The position numbers were made by a program, and so were the translations under genes. From contig CAMIVJ010000015.1 of the NCBI GenBank assembly GCA_946401765.1, forward strand, positions 1 to 16,692: a stretch of DNA of 16,692 nt. The letters run 5' to 3'. Within the stretch, counting starts at the first letter, position 1. The number at the start of each line of letters is the position of its first letter. The notes beneath the pieces are model-generated. The model had not been told where the DNA came from, ran no database searches, and was given only the letters and a program-made list of their open reading frames with translations. This DNA comes from an uncultured bacterium (GTDB taxonomy: Bacteria > Verrucomicrobiota > Kiritimatiellia > RFP12 > UBA1067). This document shows positions 12,373 through 16,692 of this stretch, in pieces.

Positions 12373-14829
12373 ATGCAAGAGTGGAAGTTCAGGCGCAGCG
12401 AGTTCAGGCGGCCACCGGCCCAGCTTGAGCACGTTGACGCGACGATAAGGTTCTTCGAGGACCGAGTGGAGGCGGAGGGCGTGCTGCACCTCGTGGCGCG
12501 CGAGACCATCGGCGAGATGCCGCTCGACTGCGACGGCGCGAAGGTGCCGTACGCTCTCGACCGCGAGTACGCGCCGGGCGAGCGCTTCACGGTGAAGGTG
12601 AGCCACGTGTCGCATCCAGGCGGCGTGCGCCTCGAGGGCATCTACCGCGACGTAACGCCGGGCGGCGCGCCGCAGCAGTACATGAGCCAGTGCCAGCAGT
12701 TCGGCTTCCAGCGCATACTTCCGATCGTCGACGACTGCACGGCGAAGTGCACGTTCCGCACCACGCTCGAAGGCGACGAGCGCTACACGCATCTCATATC
12801 GAACGGCGACCTCGTGGAGAAGAGGTCCGCCGGACCCGGCCGCATGGCGTGGACCTACGAGAACCGCAAGCCGATGGCGCCGTATCTCTTCATCGCGTGC
12901 GCAGGCACGTGGGACGTCCTATCCGACAGCGTGACTTATCCCGACATCGGCAAGACGGTGAAGCTTGAGTACCTCGTTCCTCCGGGCCACGTTGACGGCG
13001 CGCGCGTTCCGATGGAGATTCTCAAGAAGTCGATCATCTTCCAGCACGAGCTCACGGGCTTCGTGTATCCCTACGAGACGTACCGCACCATCTGCATGGA
13101 GAAGTCGCTCTACGGCGGCATGGAGAACACGGGCAACACAACGATCGTCACGCAGGCAGCGCTCATCGACTCGTCGATCTCCGACGCGCGGCTCGTCTAT
13201 GCGCACGGCGTGATCCCGCACGAGTACGAGCACAGCCACTGCGGCAGCGGCGTGACGATGGAGACGCCGTTCGACATGTGGCTCAACGAGGCGTACACCG
13301 TGAACGTGGAGCGCGCGTTCCTCGCGCGCGAGTTCGGCGCCGCGTTCACACGCGCCATGGACGTGGCGGGGCTGCGCATGGACGGCGGCGCGCTCGCCGA
13401 GGACGAAAGCGGCTCAGCGCCCGCGATCGTGCGCGAGGGCGTGAACGATCCCGACGACGTGGTGGACGCCATCACGTACGACAAGGCGCCGGAGGTGCTC
13501 AACACGCTGCGCAGCCTCATCGGCGCAGAGGCCTACGACAAGGCGTGGCGCGAATACTTCCGCAGATTCGACGGAGGGAACGCCAACACCGAGGACTTCC
13601 TGAAGGTGTTCTCCGAGACGACGGGACGCGACATCGGCGCGCTGATGCGTCCGTGGCTCTTCTCGAGCGGACACCCCACCGTGCGCGCGAGCTGGACGTG
13701 GGCGGCGGGAGAGCTCACTGTGACGCTCGCGCGCGAAGGCGACTACGTGGTGCCCGTGCCGTACGCGCTCGTGAAGGACGGGCGCGACGTCGCCTCGGGC
13801 GCGTTCGTCCTGGACGGCGCGATGCAGCAGTTCCGCACGAAGTGCCCTAAGCCCGACTTCATCTCGTGGAACCGGGGCTGCGGATTCTACGGCGTACTTG
13901 AAGTGGAGGCGCCGGAGGAAGAGCTCGTGTGCCAGGTGCGCACGGACCCCGACGCGTTCAACCGCGCGGAGGCGATGAAGATGCTGCGCGACCGCGGCGC
14001 CGTGAAGGCGTGGCTCGAGCTCTACAAGGAGATCTTCGCCGACGAGTCGCTCGACCTCGGCGCGAAGGAGGCGATGCTCTCCGTGGGCGTTCATTCGCTC
14101 GACCGCAGGCGGCGCGCGTTCGTGCGCGAGAACGCCGCCGAGATGCACGCACTGCGCAAGGCCGCCGCGGAGGCGATCGGAGAGGCCGCGCTCGTCGCGT
14201 CGCTCGGCGGAGAGAACGCGAACGGAATCGACGCCGCGTCGATAGTGCGCCGCGCGTGGGACAAGGTGGTGCTCGACATGCTCGCCGAGTTGAACACGCC
14301 TGGCGCGTGGGCGGCGATCGAAGGCTACCTCGGTCGCGCCGAGAACATCACCGCGCGCCTCAACGCGCTCTCCGCGCTCGTGCGCGGGGAGAGTCCGCGC
14401 AGGAAGGAAGTTCTTGAGGCCGAAGGCGATAAGCTGCGCAGCACCACGAACGGCTATTCGAGCTATCTGCGCATCGTCGCATGCGATCCGCACGAGGACG
14501 TGTTCGCGGCGATCGACGCGGAGGAGCGCCGCGAAGGATGGAGCATGTCGCATCCCGCTCTCTCCCGCGCGCTATACTGCGGCTTCACCGCGAACGCCGA
14601 CAGGCTCTGGACGGACGAGGGCCTTGCGTGGATCGAGCGCACGATCGTCAAGTACGCGCAGTGCGGCGAGTACAACGCGCTGCGCCTCCTCTCGCCGTTC
14701 CTCACGTGGCGCTGGTTCGAGCCTGGCCTGCGCGCCGAGGTGAAGTCCCTCCTGGAGCGCCTCGCCGCTGCGCTGCCTCGCGAGAAGTATCCGTCTCTTG
14801 GCGGACGCATCGCCGATCTGCTCGCGTAG
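12373..14829 (+). CDS. pepN: M1-family metallo-aminopeptidase, PepN type
   Basis: This 818-residue zinc aminopeptidase, which removes N-terminal residues from peptides, resembles E. coli PepN (870 residues). Family features in order: CQQFGFQRILPIVDDCTAKCTF and HLISNGDLVE in the N-terminal beta domain, GGMEN (248-252) for substrate N-terminus binding, the zinc site HEYEH (His283, Glu284, His287), Glu306 of WLNEAYTV 19 residues after His287, and Tyr369 in AITYDKAPEVL as the transition-state tyrosine. All catalytic residues are present. The stretch after HEYEH reads SHCGSGVT where the family usually has an aromatic and a GN pair. There is no signal peptide, so it should be cytosolic. ATG 12373 is preferred because AGGA lies five bases upstream; an in-frame ATG at 12361 is possible. 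A hairpin spans its stop codon. Confidence 0.88.
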   Translation: MQEWKFRRSEFRRPPAQLEHVDATIRFFEDRVEAEGVLHLVARETIGEMPLDCDGAKVPYALDREYAPGERFTVKVSHVSHPGGVRLEGIYRDVTPGGAPQQYMSQCQQFGFQRILPIVDDCTAKCTFRTTLEGDERYTHLISNGDLVEKRSAGPGRMAWTYENRKPMAPYLFIACAGTWDVLSDSVTYPDIGKTVKLEYLVPPGHVDGARVPMEILKKSIIFQHELTGFVYPYETYRTICMEKSLYGGMENTGNTTIVTQAALIDSSISDARLVYAHGVIPHEYEHSHCGSGVTMETPFDMWLNEAYTVNVERAFLAREFGAAFTRAMDVAGLRMDGGALAEDESGSAPAIVREGVNDPDDVVDAITYDKAPEVLNTLRSLIGAEAYDKAWREYFRRFDGGNANTEDFLKVFSETTGRDIGALMRPWLFSSGHPTVRASWTWAAGELTVTLAREGDYVVPVPYALVKDGRDVASGAFVLDGAMQQFRTKCPKPDFISWNRGCGFYGVLEVEAPEEELVCQVRTDPDAFNRAEAMKMLRDRGAVKAWLELYKEIFADESLDLGAKEAMLSVGVHSLDRRRRAFVRENAAEMHALRKAAAEAIGEAALVASLGGENANGIDAASIVRRAWDKVVLDMLAELNTPGAWAAIEGYLGRAENITARLNALSALVRGESPRRKEVLEAEGDKLRSTTNGYSSYLRIVACDPHEDVFAAIDAEERREGWSMSHPALSRALYCGFTANADRLWTDEGLAWIERTIVKYAQCGEYNALRLLSPFLTWRWFEPGLRAEVKSLLERLAAALPREKYPSLGGRIADLLA

Positions 14830-14839
14830 CGGCTACGCG
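14823..14839 (+). terminator. hairpin spanning the aminopeptidase stop codon, weak terminator candidate
   Basis: CGCGTAG (14823-14829) pairs perfectly with CTACGCG (14833-14839) across a CGG loop, so the TAG stop lies in the stem. The downstream sequence CATTTC is only weakly T-rich. It could slow or partly end transcription before pgi, or protect the 3' end of the message. Confidence 0.35.
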
Positions 14840-14891
14840 CATTTCAAGACTTTCAAATTTCCCAAAACATCAAAACGAAAGAGAACACCAG

Positions 14892-16529
14892 ATGAACGAA
14901 GAAGCATTCAAGAAGGTGCAGGCCGCCGTGGAGGCGGCCAAGGGCACGACGATCAAGCAGCTTTTCGCGGCGGATCCAGAGCGCGCGGCGAAGTACACGC
15001 TCACGGCGGCGGGCTGGACGCTCGACTACTCGAAAAATCGCGTGGACAAGAACGTGATGAAGGCACTTCTCAAGCTCGCCGAGGCGTCCAACCTCAAGGC
15101 CGAGATCGAGAAGATGTTCACCGGCCGCAAGATCAACGAGACGGAGAACCGCGCCGTGCTGCACACCGCGCTCAGGAACTGCGACCCGAAGGCGAAGGTG
15201 AAGGTTGACGGCAAGGACGTGATGCCGCAGGTGCGCCGCGTTCTGAAGCAGATGGGCGCCTTCGCCGACTCCGTGCGCTCCGGCGCGCACAAGGGCTACA
15301 CGGGCAAGCGCATCAAGTATGTGGTCAACATCGGAATCGGCGGCAGCGATCTCGGCCCCGTAATGGCCACCATCGCGCTCGCGCCGTTTTCCAAGCGCTA
15401 CATCCGCAGCTACTTCGTCTCGAACGTTGACGCCACCCATCTTGCCGAGGTGCTGCGCGAGGTCAAGGCAGAGCAGACGCTCTTCATCGTCGCGTCTAAG
15501 ACGTTCACCACGCAGGAGACGATGACGAACGCGCAGTCCGCGCGCGAATGGCTGCTCTCCAAGATCAAGGGCAAGGCGAACGACGTGGTGGCGAAGCACT
15601 TCGTGGCGCTCTCCACGAACGAGGCCGAGGTGGTTAAGTTCGGCATCGACCCGAAGAACATGTTCGCGTTCTGGGACTGGGTGGGCGGCCGCTACTCGCT
15701 TCCGAGCGCCATCGGCCTTTCGCTCATGATCTCCATCGGTCCGCGCAACTTCCAGCGCCTTCTCAAGGGCTACTGGAAGATGGACCGCCACTTCCGCACC
15801 GCGTCCCTCGCGCGCAACATGCCCGTGGTGATGGCGCTTCTCGGCATCCTCTACTCCAACGTGTACGGCGCCGAGAGCTACTGCGTGCTTCCGTACGACC
15901 AGTACCTCAGCCGCCTGCCCGCCTATCTCCAGCAGCTCGACATGGAGTCGAACGGCAAGAGCGTGGCGAAGGACGGCACGCGCGTGACGTACTCCACCGG
16001 TCCCATCGAGTGGGGCGAGCCCGGCACGAACGGCCAGCACAGCTTCTACCAGCTCATCCACCAGGGCACGCATCTCATCCCGTGCGACTTCATCGGATTC
16101 TGTAAGACGCACAACCCCATAGGCGACCATCACGACAAGCTCATGGCCAACCTCTTCGCGCAGACCGAGGCGCTCGCGTTCGGCCTTGACCACGACCAGG
16201 CCGTGGAATGGTGCCGCAAGGAGGGCGTGGACGAGAAGCTCGCCCCGTACCGCACGTTCGAGGGCAACCGCCCCACGAACACTCTCCTCGCCGACTCCCT
16301 CACCCCCGAGACGCTCGGCTCGCTCATCGCGCTCTACGAGCACAAGGTGTTCACGCAGGGCGTGATCTGGAACATCTACTCGTTCGACCAGTGGGGAGTG
16401 CAGCTTGGCAAGGTGCTCGCGAAGAACGTGCTCGCCGACCTCACGGCGAAGAAGAAGCCCGTACTGAAGCACGACTCCTCCACCAACGCCCTCATCGCGC
16501 GCTACCGCAAGGCCAAGGGCCTCGCGTAA
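14892..16529 (+). CDS. pgi: glucose-6-phosphate isomerase
   Basis: Pgi interconverts glucose-6-phosphate and fructose-6-phosphate in glycolysis and gluconeogenesis. The 545-residue length is close to the 549 of E. coli Pgi. Motifs in order: VVNIGIGGSDLGP, SKTFTTQETMTNA, DWVGGRYSLPSAIGLS (family signature), QLDMESNGKS with catalytic Glu352, GTNGQHSFYQLIHQGT with His383, and FDQWGVQLGK with Lys507. The 31-residue distance from Glu to His equals that in the E. coli enzyme. The start at 14892 gives the family-typical N-terminus. The same frame extends far upstream into the aminopeptidase gene, but that part is a non-coding overlap. The upstream ribosome site (AAAGAGA) is modest. The 62-base gap before it is AT-rich but has no convincing promoter boxes. 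Confidence 0.97.
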   Translation: MNEEAFKKVQAAVEAAKGTTIKQLFAADPERAAKYTLTAAGWTLDYSKNRVDKNVMKALLKLAEASNLKAEIEKMFTGRKINETENRAVLHTALRNCDPKAKVKVDGKDVMPQVRRVLKQMGAFADSVRSGAHKGYTGKRIKYVVNIGIGGSDLGPVMATIALAPFSKRYIRSYFVSNVDATHLAEVLREVKAEQTLFIVASKTFTTQETMTNAQSAREWLLSKIKGKANDVVAKHFVALSTNEAEVVKFGIDPKNMFAFWDWVGGRYSLPSAIGLSLMISIGPRNFQRLLKGYWKMDRHFRTASLARNMPVVMALLGILYSNVYGAESYCVLPYDQYLSRLPAYLQQLDMESNGKSVAKDGTRVTYSTGPIEWGEPGTNGQHSFYQLIHQGTHLIPCDFIGFCKTHNPIGDHHDKLMANLFAQTEALAFGLDHDQAVEWCRKEGVDEKLAPYRTFEGNRPTNTLLADSLTPETLGSLIALYEHKVFTQGVIWNIYSFDQWGVQLGKVLAKNVLADLTAKKKPVLKHDSSTNALIARYRKAKGLA

Positions 16530-16544
16530 TTCGCAGGCAGGAAG

Positions 16545-16692
16545 ATGAACGCAAAGGCGTGGAGGCTCTACGGAGCGAAGGATGCGAGGCTCGAGGACGT
16601 CGAGCTCGAGAACGCAGGCGATGACGGAGTCGTGGTCGAGATCGTCACGAACACGATCTGTCTGAGCGACTACAAGGCCGTCGCACTCGGTA
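16545..16692 (+). CDS. zinc-type medium-chain dehydrogenase, N-terminal part (runs off the window)
   Basis: Only 49 codons are visible. They read MNAKAWRLYGAKDARLEDVELE, then GVVVEIVTNTICLSDYKAVALG, the N-terminal GroES-like fold of medium-chain alcohol and polyol dehydrogenases. Cys in ICLSDYK is in the place of the first catalytic-zinc ligand. The start resembles L-sorbose-1-phosphate reductase-like proteins (RLYG-x-DLRLE, ICMS-YKA), which would fit a role in sugar or polyol phosphate metabolism next to pgi. It begins 15 bases after the pgi stop with AGGA just upstream, so it is likely co-transcribed. The substrate cannot be settled from this fragment. Confidence 0.75.
   Translation, partial: MNAKAWRLYGAKDARLEDVELENAGDDGVVVEIVTNTICLSDYKAVALG

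Noticed and set aside
12075..12428. Alternative open frame overlapping the small membrane protein and the start of the aminopeptidase
   Set aside because: Its composition (Cys-, Gly- and Arg-rich) is not protein-like and it overlaps the conserved aminopeptidase start. The 12082 frame has two clear membrane helices and normal codon use.
14481..14891. N-terminal extension of pgi into the aminopeptidase gene
   Set aside because: The extension overlaps a confident gene, is Arg/Ala-rich and non-conserved, and pgi has its normal length from 14892.
14853..16472. Long minus-strand open frame opposite pgi
   Set aside because: It mirrors a complete, motif-rich pgi and has a composition typical of antisense shadows (Val, Leu, His, Arg runs).

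Overview
The window is a fully co-directional (+ strand), GC-rich bacterial segment with no tRNA, rRNA, IS element, CRISPR array or phage gene that I can see. It combines ordinary housekeeping genes (rtcB, rtcA, acpP, ruvB, a pepN-type aminopeptidase, pgi) with secreted carbohydrate-active proteins (a GH123/DUF4091-like protein and a GH106-like protein), a secreted discoidin-like protein and a lysine/alanine/proline-rich histone-H1-like protein. This mix suggests an uncultured saccharolytic, host- or gut-associated member of the PVC group (Kiritimatiellota/Verrucomicrobiota-like). That placement is an inference from gene content, not from a marker gene.

Layout. Positions 1-1404: the 3' end of rtcB, then rtcA, an RNA end-processing and ligation pair. 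Positions 1405-1613: a regulatory gap with a strong sigma70-type promoter and a possible divergent promoter. Positions 1614-2447: a xylose-isomerase-like TIM-barrel protein. Positions 2518-5206: a second unit with its own promoter, encoding a secreted discoidin-like protein, a short trans-prenyl synthase and, overlapping it by the four bases GTGA, an atypical alkaline-phosphatase-superfamily phosphodiesterase. Positions 5264-7612: a secreted DUF4091/GH123-like protein. Positions 7686-9031: acpP with its own promoter, a hairpin, then ruvB. Positions 9055-11571: a secreted GH106-like rhamnosidase. Positions 11746-11973: the histone-like protein, bracketed by its own promoter and a clear intrinsic terminator. 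Positions 12082-14829: a small two-helix membrane protein and a PepN-type M1 aminopeptidase. Positions 14892-16692: pgi and the start of a zinc-type medium-chain dehydrogenase resembling sorbitol/sorbose-phosphate reductases.

How the genes work together. The secreted glycosidases would release sugars. The TIM-barrel isomerase, pgi and the dehydrogenase would feed them into central metabolism. The least explained part is the 2518-5206 unit, which couples a truncated-looking prenyl synthase to a phosphodiesterase family member whose usual metal ligands are partly replaced. The other notable item is the histone-like protein, whose Lys/Ala/Pro repeats are broken by a CGCCC cysteine cluster.

Four of the recognisable promoters share a TTGACA-like/TATACT-like layout with 16-17 base spacers, so promoter calls here are reasonably consistent with one another.
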